In this document: positions 23,219 to 34,160 of the stretch, piece after piece
Layout of the letters: the number at the start of each line of letters is the position of its first letter
How positions within the stretch are numbered: position 1 is the first letter of the stretch
From: Cercis canadensis
Taxonomy: Eukaryota; Streptophyta; Magnoliopsida; Fabales; Fabaceae
NCBI GenBank assembly: GCA_003255065.1
Contig: QAOA01006558.1
Coordinates: forward strand, 162,564 to 226,563
Length of the DNA stretch: 64,000 bases
Reading direction: 5' to 3'
Notes under the pieces: model-generated
Told to the model about the DNA's origin: nothing
What the model saw: only the letters and a program-made list of their open reading frames with translations
Databases searched by the model: none
Program-made: the position numbers and the translations under genes

Positions 23219-24503
23219 ACAAAGCCACTTCCTCCATCAAACTCTCCTGAGCTTCAAGAAATAGCTTGAGTCTATGGCCATTCACCTTGAAGGTCCTTCC
23301 CGTGGTCACCTCTTAGATTTCAACTGTACCATAAGAAAAAGTGTTAGTGACAACAAAGGGACCCTCCCATCGGGATCTTAGTTTACCTGACCATAACTTA
23401 AGGTGAGAGTTGTAAAGGAGCAGTTTCTCCCCCACTTGGAATTCCTTCCTAAGGATCAACTTATCATGAAAGGCCTTGGTCTTCTCTTTATACAGCCGAG
23501 AGTTCTCATAGGCCTCTAATTGGAGTTCCTCTAACTCTTGAAGTTGCAACTTCCTCTCGACTCCCGCTAGACTTATGTCCAAGTTACAAGCCTTAACTAC
23601 CTAATAAGCCCAATGCTCTAACTCCACTAGTAAGTGACATGCCTTGCCAAAGATAAACCTATAAGGCGACATGCCTATAGGTGTCTTGTAGGCGGTCCGA
23701 TAGGCTTATAAAGCATCATCTAGCCTCTTGCTCCAATCCTTTCTATCTGGCCTCATGATTTTCTTCAGAATCCTCTTGATCTCTTGATTAGAGACCTCGG
23801 CTTGGCCATTTGTTTGAGGGTGATAAGGGGTGGAAGTCTTATGAAAAACTCCATACTTGCTCAACAAGGTCTTCATGTGCCGGTTGCAGAAGTGGGATTC
23901 TTGATCACTAATGATGGCTTGGGGTATGCCAAACCTGCAAAAAATATGTGATCTAACAAACTCTACAACCATATGAGAATCATTAGTCTTGGTGGGAATG
24001 ACCTCTATCCACTTGGAAACATAGTCCACAACCAATAAAATATAAACAAAGCCAAAGGAAATAGGAAATGGACCCATAAAATCAATGCCCCAAACATCAA
24101 AAAGCTCATAGAACAACAAAGGTTGTTGGGGCATCTCATTCCTACGAGTTATATTCCCTACTTTTTGACATTGCTCACAAGATTTACAAAAGACATAGGC
24201 ATCATGAAATAATGTGTACCAATATAAACCAGAATCTAACACTTTCCTACCTGTTCTCTGAGGACCAAAATGACCTCCACAAGCATAGGAATGACAAAAA
24301 GTAAGCACATAATGGAACTCATTGTTAGACACACATCTCCTAGTTATTTGATCACTACAGAATTTCCACAAATAAGGATCATCCCACACATAATATTTAG
24401 TCTCACTTTTTAATTTATCAATCTGTGCACGTGTGAGGTGTGCAAGCAAAGCATGAGCAACCCGATAATTAACAATATCAGCAAAACCAAGGAAACTCAC
24501 CAT
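23205..24503 (-). pseudogene. Integrase of element A (Athila), best preserved reading frame in the window
   Basis: An uninterrupted 265-residue stretch (23706-24503) holds the zinc-binding part (HSYACGGHFGPQRTGRK and CEQCQKVGNI) and the whole catalytic core: Asp in [11 protein letters not shown], Asp in ISDQESHF and Glu in GQAEVSNQE. The C-terminal part continues past a stop for Trp (DDAL*AYRT) into [15 protein letters not shown], then [20 protein letters not shown] and [12 protein letters not shown]. It ends with TFKVNGHRLKLF near 23280 and a stop near 23205. It follows RNase H in the same orientation. Confidence 0.9.
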
Positions 24504-24930
24504 GCAGCCTTAAAAGCTGCTCGTCAGGAAATGAGTCTTGGATGGGTAGTGAATCAGAATCTCTCTCGATCCGGCTCAGGTGGTCAGCAACCACATTTTC
24601 TACTCCGCTCCTATCTTTGATCTCAAGGTTGAACTCTTGGAGAAAGAGCATCCATCAAATTAACCAGGGTTTGGCCTCTAGTTTCTTAAGGAGGAACTTG
24701 AGTGTTGCATGGTCAGAAAAAATCACCACATGTGAACAAAGCAAGTATGATCTAAACTTATCCAAAGCAAAGATAATTGCTAAAAGCTCTTTCTCTATTG
24801 TGGTGTAATTTGCTTGGGCAGAATCAAGCGTCCTCAATGCATAGTAAATGACAAGATGGGCCTTACAAACCCTCTGCCCAAGGACTGCTCCCACTGCATA
24901 GTTGGATGCATCACACATCAACTCAAATGG
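24504..24930 (-). pseudogene. RNase H of element A
   Basis: Readable blocks are [55 protein letters not shown] and FSDHATLKFLLKK, with the family Asp and Glu positions in place. It ends in DRSGVENVVADHLSRIERD before the integrase. One stop (for Gln/Arg after KPWLI) interrupts it at about 24655. Confidence 0.85.
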
Positions 24931-26204
24931 CAGCGTCTAGTCAGGAAGTCGGATGATGGGAGAGGAAGTAAGAGCCTTCTTGAGGTGATCAAATGCATCC
25001 TTGCAGGACTGGCTGAAAATGAAATCCACATCATTTTGCAACAAGGTGGACAGTGGGAGACAATCTTGATGAAGTCACAGAAGAAGCGCTGGTAGAATCC
25101 TGCATGGCCAAGAAAGGAACGAACTTCCCGCACGCAGGCAGGGTAAGGCAGAAAAGATATAACATCAATATTGGCAGGATCTACCTCTATACCCTTACTA
25201 GAGATTACATGCCCTAAAACTATCCCTTGTTCTACCATAAAATGACACTTTTCAAAATTGAGAACAAGATTAGTTTTAATGCACCTATGTAAAACTCTAG
25301 ACAAGTTATCCAAACAATCATCAAAGGAAGAGCCATACACAGTAAAATAAAAAAATACTAATCATGCAACATTGGAAGGTACCTGGAGCATTGCAAAGAC
25401 NAAGGTAGAGAAGATATAACATCAATATTGGCAGGATCTACCTCTATACCCTTACTAGAGATTACATGCCCTAAAACTATTCCTTGTTCTACCATAAAAT
25501 GACACTTTTCAAAATTGAGAACAAGATTAGTTTTAATGCACCTATGTAAAACTCTAGACAAGTTATCCAAACAATCATCAAAGGAAGAGCCATACACAGT
25601 AAAATAAAAAAATACTAATCATGCAACATTGGAAGGTACCTGGAGCATTGCAAAGACCAAATGGCATCCTCCGGTATGCAAAAGTGCCGAAGGGACAGGT
25701 GAATGTGGTCTTTTCCTAATCTTCAGGTGCAATGTGAATCTAGAAATAACCAGTGAATCCGTCTAGGAAACAGTAGTGAGACTTCCCTGCTAGCTGCTCC
25801 AACATCTAATCGATGAAGGGAAATGGGTAATGGTCCTTGCAGGTAGCCTGATTGAGGTGCCGGTAATTGATGCAGACCCTCTAGCTATTCTGAACTCGAG
25901 TGGGAACGAGCTCATCATGCTGGTTCTTCACCATTGTCACTCCTGATTTCTTTGGAACAACTTGCACTAGGCTCATTCATTTGCTATCTGAGATTGGATA
26001 GATGATCCCAGCTTGAAGAAGCTTAGTTATCTCCTTCTTGACCACATCCAGAATCAAGGGGTTGAGCCTTCGCTGTGGCTGCCTCACTGACTTAGCATCT
26101 TCCTCAAGTAAAATTCTATGCATGCAAGTAGAAGGACTGATGCCAGGTATATCTGCCATTGTCCACCCAATTGCCTTTTTATTCTGTCTCAGAATATGCA
26201 ACAA
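24931..26204 (-). pseudogene. Reverse transcriptase of element A, catalytic box deleted
   Basis: Blocks in order: ADIPGISPSTCMHRILLEED, QPQRRLNPLILDVVKKEI, RVCIDYRHLNQAT, YCFLDGFTGYF, TFTCPFGTFAYRRMPFGLCN, APGTFQCCMISIF, then directly TVYGSSFDDCLDNLSRVLHR. Compared with element E, about 35 bp holding EVFMDDF is missing between ISIF and TVYGSS, so the catalytic Asp-Asp box is gone and the frame is shifted. Several stops replace Gln or Trp. The segment 25145-25400 is repeated after the N at 25401 (25402-25657), an apparent assembly artefact; both copies carry the deletion. Confidence 0.87.
25145..25657. other. N gap with 256-bp duplicated flanks
   Basis: 25145-25400 and 25402-25657 are near-identical direct copies on either side of the N at 25401, with the RT frame repeated. 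This fits an unmerged overlap. Confidence 0.9.
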
Positions 26205-27090
26205 CTTTGCCTATTGCCCAGGTTGAAGGTTCTTGGCAATGATAACTGGTAGCTGCTCATTCTCCTCTAAGAATGCATATGTCGAATGCTCAGGGAGGGG
26301 TTTAAGCTCCAGTTTGGGTGGCTGCACTATAGAAGGGAGCAAATTCATGGCTGCTACCTCTATTACATAAATCTCTACATACTCATCAACTACCACATCA
26401 TGATCATCAATTACTGTAGCCTCATAATCAACTACTGCAGTAGCCTTTGTGACAAAATTATTGCTCTCTAAAAATTCAGTAATCTCTAAGCAAGCAAAGC
26501 AAACAACATCACCATCACAGTCACAACATATTGAATCACCCAAGAATAGCAATTCAGGGAATTCAGAGGGAAGACTATCATAAACCTCATCAACTAACTC
26601 ATCAATAATATCAATGCAGTAAAGAGAATGATCTTCCATGGAATATCTCATGGAATCAAGGATATTAAATTGCACTATACTATCACCGAACTCCATGGAA
26701 AGGGTTCCGGAATGCACATCTATCTTGGTTTGGCAGTCTTGAGGAAAGGTCTCTCAAGAATGATTGGATTCTTGCTGTTTGTTGGTCACCCTCCATGTCT
26801 AAAATGTAGAAGTCAACAGGGAAAAATAATTCATTAACTCGGACTAGTACATCCTCAATTAGGCTAGCAGGGTATGCATTACTTCTGTTTGCTAGTTGGA
26901 TCATTACTCATGTTGGCTGCAAGGGTCCCAATCCAAGTGACTGAAAAATTGACTTGGACATGACATTGATAGAAGCTCTAAGGTCCAACATAGCATCCTC
27001 AAACTTGCAGTTTCCAATGACACAAGGTATGGTAAAAGTTCCAGGATCTTGGTACTTCTTAGGCATAGGTTGAATGAGGGCAGAGACATT
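26205..27090 (-). pseudogene. Aspartic protease region of element A
   Basis: The active-site region reads MLDLRASINVMSKSIF, so the family DLGAS has become DLRAS. This is followed by MIQLANRSNAYPASLIEDVL and LFFPVDFYILDMEGD, a frameshift near 26700, then MHSGTLSMEFGDSIVQFN and a long acidic linker before RT. The Gly to Arg change would be expected to disable the protease. The related block of element E is intact at this position. Confidence 0.82.
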
Positions 27091-28959
27091 CTAGCCCATA
27101 CTGACCCGTTCATTGCCCTTTAACTTCCTCTTGTGAGTGCACAACTCCTTCAGGAACCTTGCATACTTTAGAATTTGCTTAATTGCCTCTAATAGTGGAA
27201 TGTTGATCTCAACTCTTCTAAATGTGTTCAGAAGCTCTCTCTCTTTCTCTGCCTCATCCAATTTTTTTGGATTGAAGGGCTCTCTGTGGAAAAGGCAGAG
27301 GAACAAAATGAGTTTTCTTATGCTGTTGTGCCATCTCTGGAGTGCTGTGGCTAGAACTACTAGGGTCGGCAACATGTACACTTAGTTTACTCTAGCTACT
27401 GGAATGTGTAGCTGCAGGTGCAAGTTCAGGAATTTCCTTGCCACTCCTAAGGATGATTGCACTCACATTCTTCCCATTTGGATTTGGAATGGTTTGTGAC
27501 TGAAGTTGGCCAGAACCTTGAGCTTTCAATTGACTAATTGATGAAGCTATTGGCCAATCTGTGTATCTAAATTTTGTATGGTAGCTCAAGTGCTTTGTTG
27601 GAATTGAAGATTGTTGGCTACCAACTGCTTCACGAGCTCTTCAAGGTTAGGTTCATTTTGGCCAGAGGTGGTGGCTTGCTCCTTGGCAGGTTGGAATGAT
27701 TGTGGTNAATCCTTAGGTTCGACTTAGGGCTGCCCTTTGCTGCAAATAGCTTAGGTAACCAACCTTAAACTTTAAGTAATTTGAGGAGCCTCGGCAGCTC
27801 ATCAAGCTTGTTGGGGAAAACTAATACTAAGGATTGAGAATACTAATGCTGTTTGGTTAGGATAGGCAGAGGCATCCTCGTGAAAGGTAGGACAAGCTTC
27901 AGTAGGGTGTGAGGTACAAGCACATATGCCACAAACTCTGAGTGGTTGCACTGGTTGCATGGTAGGTTGTTGATGCTGCCCTATGGCTAACTGCCTCACC
28001 AAGGATGTCAACTCATGAAGTCTATGTTCTACCCTCTGTTGGTCAGCAGTTGATACAACAACCTCATTGAGTCCTCTAGTGGTATGAACCATCCGAGCAC
28101 CAAACTATTGGGAATTGTCAGCCATTTTAGAAATTGAATTCCTAGCAGCCTCTGGGGTTTTGTCCACCAATGCTCCTCCACTGGCTGCATCTATTGAGCT
28201 TCTATCCATAGGCATTAGGCCCTCATAAACATATTGAATGAGCAGTTGATCACTGATTTGGTGATGAGGGAAACTATCACATAATTTCTTAAACCTCTCC
28301 CGATACTCATGAAGTGTCTCTCCTGATGATTGTCTAATCCCACAAATATCCTTCTGGATAGCTGCAGTTCTGGAAGCAGGGAAGAATTTTTCCAAGAAAA
28401 TTCTTTTCATGTCATTCCACTAAGTGATAGAACCGGAGGGCAGGTAGTACATCCAATCCTTAGCCATATCTGTTAGTGAGAATGGAAATGCCCTGAGCTA
28501 GATGTGTTCTTCCAGAATGCTTTGTGGTTTCATTGTTGAGCACACCACATGGAATTCCTTCAAGTGTCTATGCGGATCCTCACCTGCAAGGCCAAGAAAT
28601 CTAGGCAACAAATGTATTAATCCGGACTTAAGTTCAAAGGTAGCATCTAACTCAGGGTATTGAATGCCTAAGGGTTGGTATGCCATATCTGGGGCAGCAA
28701 GTTCCTTAATGGTTCTAGCTCTAGCATGCATGTTATTGTTTCCAGTCCTATCGGCATCATCATTAACAATAGGGTCCGCATTATCATCTATGTTATGGTC
28801 ATCCATGCTGTCAACAGAATTATGAACAACAGGATTAACAACAGAATTAAGAATAGGATCAACAACTACTCTTTTCCTAGCTTGTCTACGCCGACTATGA
28901 AATGTTTTATCAATCTCACAATCAATATCACATAAATCACTGCAAGAAGACCAAGTCAT
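27091..28959 (-). pseudogene. Gag of element A (Athila), interrupted by a gap and an LTR edge
   Basis: Gag forms the particle that packages the element RNA. The start at MTWSSCSDLCDIDCEIDKTF (28959) matches MTRSSHFELL in element E. Blocks: IKELAAPDMAYQPLGIQYPE, SGLIHLLPRFLGLAGEDPHR, LKEFHVVCSTMKPQSI, FLEKFFPASRTAAIQKDI, SGETLHEYRERFKKLCDSFP, then a Cys-rich CGICACTSHPTEACPTF (knuckle-like) and NVSAIILRSGKEIPE near the protease. Stops for Lys, Trp and Gln break it. The N at 27707 and the D LTR end (27708-27804) split it between the knuckle and the SGKE block. Confidence 0.85.
27708..27804 (+). mobile_element. D-family LTR edge beside an N gap, inside element A gag
   Basis: The 97 bases after the N match the last 98 bases of the D solo LTR ending at 63661, including GAGGAGCCTCGG and the terminal CAGCTCATCA. 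The bases before the N are plain gag sequence. The rest of an LTR (or of a whole element) is therefore probably lost in the one-base gap at 27707. Confidence 0.8.
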
Positions 28960-29443
28960 ACACCATGTACACAAGGTTGGCAGAATGCCAAAACACACTA
29001 AAACAGGAACACAGAAATATGGACATAAATTGGCTAAAACAGAAACACACCAAAAAAACTAAACAAAGATAAAAACACACCAAAATAACACTAGTTGACC
29101 CATCTAAACATTTTTTAAAATTTTGAAACCACCATAGAACGAAAACTAGATGAAAATAGAACTCAAAAATCAAATTAAAATCTTTAAAAAATAGAAAAGT
29201 TGTCAAAACAGTGGAATTTAACTTAAAAATAAAGACATCATGGCGAAAGCAATGACTATTGATCAGTGGCCCATTTTCCTTCAACTGACCAATTTTCAAG
29301 TCAATTGGAGCACAAAATTTTTCTCGGAATAGTGCACCCGCATAGAGCAAATTTAAGCCAAAATGAAGGGAAAATAAGGGGAAATGGGACCAAATCACAA
29401 GATTTCAAAAAGGGAACTTAAAATCATCAACTAACATTGACAT
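28960..29443 (-). mobile_element. 5' leader of element A
   Basis: Untranslated sequence between the primer-binding site and the gag start. It is AT-rich and matches the leader of element E (57636-58516) in places, such as the GTGTTATTTTGGTGTGTTTT region. No separate gene was seen. Confidence 0.6.
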
Positions 29444-29461
29444 TCCCCGGCAACGGCACCA
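29444..29461 (-). other. Primer-binding site of element A (tRNA-Asp type)
   Basis: On the minus strand TGGTGCCGTTGCCGGGGA lies five bases inside the 5' LTR end. It matches the Athila site TGGCGCCGTTGCCGGGGA, complementary to the 3' end of plant tRNA-Asp, with one mismatch. Confidence 0.88.
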
Positions 29462-29466
29462 AAATT

Positions 29467-30924
29467 TGATTGGAATTATCACTAATCCAATTAAATTAAA
29501 CCAAATCCCCTAATTAGAATGCAATAGAGGGCATGATTCGGGAAGTCTCTCACAAAGAATGCAATGTGTAATTAATAATTTCAAGTTTAAGAACAGGGGA
29601 TTTTTGAAACAAGATTATAATAGTAAATTACAGAATTAAACAAGGATTAATGCAGTTGATTAAAGGTGTAACCTAGCTAGACATCCATCAAAAACTGGTT
29701 TGATTAATCCTAGATTAACATGAGTGATTAAGTCCTAATGCAACACTACTAATTGAGTTTAATCACAATTGAAATCTCTAATTATGATTAATTGTTCCTA
29801 CTGAGTTATCACTCAGGATTTGATTAACCACATACAATCACTAATCTTGTCATCACAAAAACTGAGCAATTAATAATTAATCTAAAAACCGAACATCAAT
29901 TCGCATAGCATAGCTTCTCTGAATTCTAACTACAGATTAAAGATTGATCAATTTAAATTCTATTTCTTACTTCAATATCCATATAAATCAAAAATATCTT
30001 CATAAATTCATAAAAAGATTAAAGCAAGACAGAAATTCAGAAAACAAGAAATTGCATTAAGTTTAATCCAATTAAGAACATAATCTCAAAATTAAAACCG
30101 AATTTAATTAGGAGTCTAACTTGGTTACAAGGATTCTACTCCTCCATGGTCATGAAATCTAAGCTCCAATGGAGAAGTGAAGTCATAAATCAAAAAGCTC
30201 CAGAAAATATATGAGAGAAAACTAAAGCAGCCTAAAAACTGTCCACCTAGAATTCTGAAAACGCTACCTCCTTTAACCTAATTATAACATCAGAAATTTA
30301 GTGCACACCTAAATTACCCTTAAACTAGGTTTAAACCTCTGGATCTTAGCTTCAAATGGGCTCTAGTTTGAGCCTTATTGGGCCTGAATTGAGGGAGTTA
30401 AGCCCAATTAGGTCTTAAGAGGTCTATGGATTAAGCTACTCATTTCGATAGGCAATAATACCATCAAAAAACATAATTTGGAGAACAGGCCTTCACAACA
30501 ATTGAAGCCCTACGTCTCAGCTTTCCAATGGAACTAGTTTCAAGTCCATAAGACACCTACATACCAAGTTATGGTCCAAACTCTGCATGTGGGTCAGATT
30601 CCAGCGGCAGCATCTCTACTCTAACTTCCGGGTCAAATTTGATCCACTGGACGTCCGAATTGGCCTTGGAGGTCTGAATGAAAGTTATAGACAATCATCT
30701 TAGCTTTCCTAAAAGTCAAGATTCACAATTTTTAGACATCCATAACTAAAGATATACCTAAAATACAGAAACAGTATCAAAATCCTAATAATGCTGAATG
30801 AAACAATTAAGCCCAATATGAACCCAAACTTATGAAATAAGGCCAAGCCCACTCAATTAAGCTCTAAAAAAGATTTAAGACACTAAATATGAGGGTTAAT
30901 TACTGTATAAAAATGTGATTATCA
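29467..30924 (-). mobile_element. 5' LTR of element A
   Basis: 1458 bp, collinear with 19866-21300, with TGATTGG and GATTATCA ends. On the minus strand it precedes the primer-binding site, so it is the promoter LTR. Confidence 0.95.
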
Positions 30925-30929
30925 CAGAG
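30925..30929. repeat. Target-site duplication of element A, right copy
   Basis: CAGAG directly after the LTR end GATTATCA, identical to 19861-19865. Confidence 0.95.
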
Positions 30930-32628
30930 CATTCCTCATTCAGGGTCACCATAGACAGCTGCTCGAGCTTGCTCTTGTTGGAAAGGTGATCCTTCAAGAA
31001 CTTTGCATATTTTGGCATTTGTGAAAGAGCTTCAACAAAAGGAATATTAATGTGCAACTATTTAAAAAGCTCTAGAAACTTTCCAAATTGCTCCTCTTTT
31101 CTATCCTTTGCTAGCTTACTCGGGTGGGAGGCTGGTATTCTTTCACCACTCTCTTCTTGGGCTCCTCTATCTTTCCGAAAACAGGGTCTTCCATTTTCTC
31201 AGTTTCAGCAGAACCTTCATAACCAAGTTGCTCTCTCTCTACTTCTTTCAGCTCCTTGTCACTCCTTAATGTGATTGCCTTGGCTTGTTCCTTAGGATTT
31301 GGCTCGGTGTAGCTAGGTAAAGTCCCTGGTTGTCTTTCTGAAATCAACTTGGCTAGTTGGCCAATTTGAGTTTCAAGGTTATGAATGGAGGCCTCTTGAT
31401 TTCTCAAGGATGTTTCAGTGCTATTAAATCGGCCTTCCAATGCTGTTATAAATTTAGAAAGCTGATTTTCAAGGGTTGGCTTCTGTGGTGGGTGAGGATG
31501 TTGTTGAAATCTAGGTGGGGGACCTTGTCTTTGCTGCCCTTGGTTGCTCCAAGCAAAATTCAAGTGATTTCTCCACCTAGGATTATACGTGTTAGAATAA
31601 GGATTATTGGACATACGATTTCCCAAATAATCTACTTGTTCTACTGGTGATCCTGAAGTGGATGCTTGGCATTCATGGTTAAAATATCCTCCCTCACAAT
31701 TGTCACAGCTCATGACAAGTGATGGTAGAGTAGGTCTGCTCATGTCATCAATCTTCTTAGTCAGGGCCTCAATTTTTGCCTCTAAAAAGGTGGAAGTGCC
31801 CACATTATGCATTCCTCCTGATTTGGCATTCATTCTTTAGTTTCCCCACTGGTAGTTGTTCATAGCAACGTCATCAATCAACGTCTGCAGTTGTTCAGGA
31901 GTTTTGAAGCTTGTGGTTCCTCCTGAAGAAGCATCAATGAGCTGTCTAGTCCCAAAACTGAGACCACTGTGAAAAGTTTGCATTTGAACTCCCAAGTCCA
32001 GCCCATGATGTGGGCATTTTCTTAGCAATTCTTTCCATCTCTGCAACACTTCATAAAGTGTTTCACCATCTAATTGCTGGAAGGAGAATATGTCATTTCT
32101 ATGCTTTGCTGTTCTTGCTGGAGGGAAGTACCAACTTAGAAATCTCTCAGTGAGCTCAGCCCATGTCCTGATAGAACCAGGAGGTAATGTCTTCAACCAT
32201 GATTTTGCTTTATCCTTTAGTGTAAAGGGGAAAAGCCTCAGTCTAATTGCATCCTCACTAGGTCGTTTGATTTTAAAAGTATCACAAATCTCCAAGAAAT
32301 TAGTGATGTAAGCATGAAGGTCTTCATCTGGCAAGCCATCGAATTGTACCATTTGTTGCACAATCTAGATGACGTTCGATTTGATTTCAAAATTGTTGGC
32401 ATTCACCAGAGGTCTAGTTATGCTGGACTCAGTTCCAGCAGTTGATGGCCTTCCATAATCTCCCATGGTTCGTGGTCTTTCTTGCTCAGCCATGGTAGGT
32501 TCTTCTTCGAAAATAGGCTCAGATGTTTGACATTCTAGTAGGATAGCCTTGTTCTTTGATTTTCTCACCACTGTGCGCTCAATTTCTGCATTCAACTCAA
32601 AGAGCTTCTTTTTGCTACTTTATGTCAT
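30930..32628 (-). pseudogene. Gag of element F (Athila), broken
   Basis: The start ATG at 32628 aligns with the gag start of element C, but codon 3 is a stop. Blocks: [146 protein letters not shown] (knuckle-like), GNRMSNNPYSNTYNPRW and KAITLRSDKELKE. Stops lie near 32362, 31834 and 31108. The sequence is cut at 30929 by element A and continues with the protease at 19860. Confidence 0.87.
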
Positions 32629-32730
32629 GCACTAGTAAAACTAGCTGCTGCAAAGATCAACCACAAGTAATGATAAGAAAAGGATTAGGTCTAGATAAGA
32701 ATCCCCCTAGAATCTCAATTTGATAGATTT
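32629..32730 (-). mobile_element. Rearranged junction replacing the U5 end and primer-binding site of element F
   Basis: Between gag and the alignable 5' LTR (from about 32731), where C has about 150 bp of leader with a primer-binding site, there is only a short stretch. It repeats pieces of the LTR itself, for example GTCTAGATAAGAATCC. About 190 bp of the LTR end and the primer-binding site are missing. Confidence 0.6.
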
Positions 32731-33999
32731 ATCTAAACTAATATAAACAAGACAAGAAAATAATAACAATAAATTTGATAGATTTATCAATTGAGATGGA
32801 CAGGTCTAGATAAGAATCCCCCTAGAATCTCACATTGCACTTTCATCTTTAATTCAATGGTCACCAACCCTTTACTTAGACTGATGGAAATTCTTGAATT
32901 ATGCCTTAATCTTTCTCAAGCAATAAGACATCTATTTCTAGGTTGATTGACTGAAATCTCTTCCTAATCAAAACCCCCAAGAATGCATTAATTCGTGTTC
33001 TATGAATTCCCTTAGTACATTGACTCAAATCAGAGGACTTATGTGAACCCTATTTCTAGTGATTCCAAGCAAATCCTACTGCCTACAAGTGATCTTGTTC
33101 AATTTACAATTTCTCAATCTATAAACTGAAATCTGGTGTTAAATCAATGTCATGCTTCATCAACTCAATACAAATAATAATCATAGACAATTCCAAGAAA
33201 TGAAAGGTACATTCTCATTAAATCAAAGGGAGAAAAGTGCAGATGCAGTTCTAGGGTTCATCCTATCTAAACCTAAACAAATTAGTTCATGATAAAATTT
33301 GAATCAACAAAATACAGAGAAGACAAGATAGAATTAGAAAAACTCATTCTCATGAAGTTCTTTCAAGGGGTTGATCTTTTATCTTGTTCTTCTCTAAGCC
33401 TCCAAAGTGCTCTTCCCACACCTGGCCTTTGATGCCTCCAAAGAACCCCAAATGTTCAATTGCCAAAAGATCGCCAGTCTTCCCTCTAGAGTTCGTATAT
33501 ATTCTGCTCGAATTCTAGGGTTTCAACTTTAGATGCTTGAGCACGGCCAGGACACGGTCGTGTTCACTTAAGGTGGTTGAGCGTGTCATTTAAATTCCTC
33601 TTCTGGATTTCAAACATGGCTTCGAACACGGCTGTGTTTACTTATGGTGAAGGCGTGTTCATCTTAGGATGTCTTTGGACTGCGAACACGGCACCAACAC
33701 GGGTGTGTTGGTCATAAATCCTGGTCGTGTTTCTCAGTAAACTGGAGCAGGGCTTTCTGGATGCTGGACACCGGGACACACACAGCCATGTGTGGGTCGT
33801 GTCCCCTGTATGCACTTCAAATTCTTCTGATTTTGCTCCAGAAACGTCCTAAAATCCTTCCATTAGCTTGATTAACTAGAGAAACACCTAAAACACAAAT
33901 AGTGAGATTAAGTACCATGTTTAAAGCAAATTGAACTCAAATGTAGGCATGAATGTATGAACAAAGCATGAATTTTATAGGCATAATTGGCAAATATCA
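32731..33999 (-). mobile_element. 5' LTR of element F (family B), 3' end deleted
   Basis: Read on the minus strand it starts TGATATTTGCC at 33999, as the 3' LTR does at 8906. It includes the ACACGG/CCGTGT array at 33535-33815. Its U5 end is lost. The flank ATACT (34000-34004) equals the bases before the other LTR. Confidence 0.85.
33535..33815. repeat. ACACGG/CCGTGT half-site array in the 5' LTR of F
   Basis: Half-sites such as GCACGGCCAGGACACGG, GAACACGGC and GGTCGTGT lie over about 280 bp, collinear with the array at 8368-8715. Confidence 0.75.
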
Positions 34000-34004
34000 A
34001 TACT

Positions 34005-34160
34005 GCCACTTTGGATTAACTAAAATGGACCCATATTAGCCTTTGCAAGCAAGGGGGAAATGCATCCAAACAACCATAGTGGTAATGGCAAAAAGAATGA
34101 ACAATAGTATAGAAAAATAATTTGGGATGAACTGTAAAATATGAGAGAACGAAGACGTAC
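34005..34160 (-). other. Probable 5' part of the LEA_2 5'-UTR intron
   Basis: Unique sequence between the edge of element F and a splice-donor-like CTCAG/GTACGT on the minus strand (donor GT at 34159-34160). It is inferred to join 7050 and below before the F insertion. Confidence 0.5.

Larger units (their letters stand above)
19866..30924 (-). mobile_element. Athila-lineage element A (minus strand), nested in element F
   Basis: This is an 11.1-kb element with both LTRs, a primer-binding site, gag, protease, RT, RNase H and integrase in the normal order on the minus strand. It is bounded by TGAT...ATCA ends and the target duplication CAGAG. Two false duplications (N at 22914 and 25401) and a gap with a D LTR edge (N at 27707) lie inside it. 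All ORFs are broken except a long integrase stretch. In the first ~165 bp compared, its LTRs differ by nine transitions. It inserted into the gag/protease region of F in the same orientation. Confidence 0.96.
7056..33999 (-). mobile_element. Athila-lineage Ty3/gypsy element F (minus strand), with nested insertions
   Basis: The element has two family B LTRs (7056-8906 and about 32731-33999), gag, pol and an env-like ORF in order on the minus strand. It is flanked by ATACT at 7051-7055 and 34000-34004. The left LTR begins GGATGTG where TG is expected, so one base of ambiguity remains there. Inside it are element A (19866-30924) and D-family LTR sequence (12371-14965). Removing these and the false duplications leaves a typical Athila of very roughly 12-14 kb. 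Every ORF is broken and no primer-binding site is left, so it is dead. Confidence 0.85.

Noticed and set aside
28675..28935. Plus-strand ORF rich in Asn-Arg-Ile repeats
   Set aside because: Antisense of the gag N-terminal Asp/Asn-rich stretch in element A.
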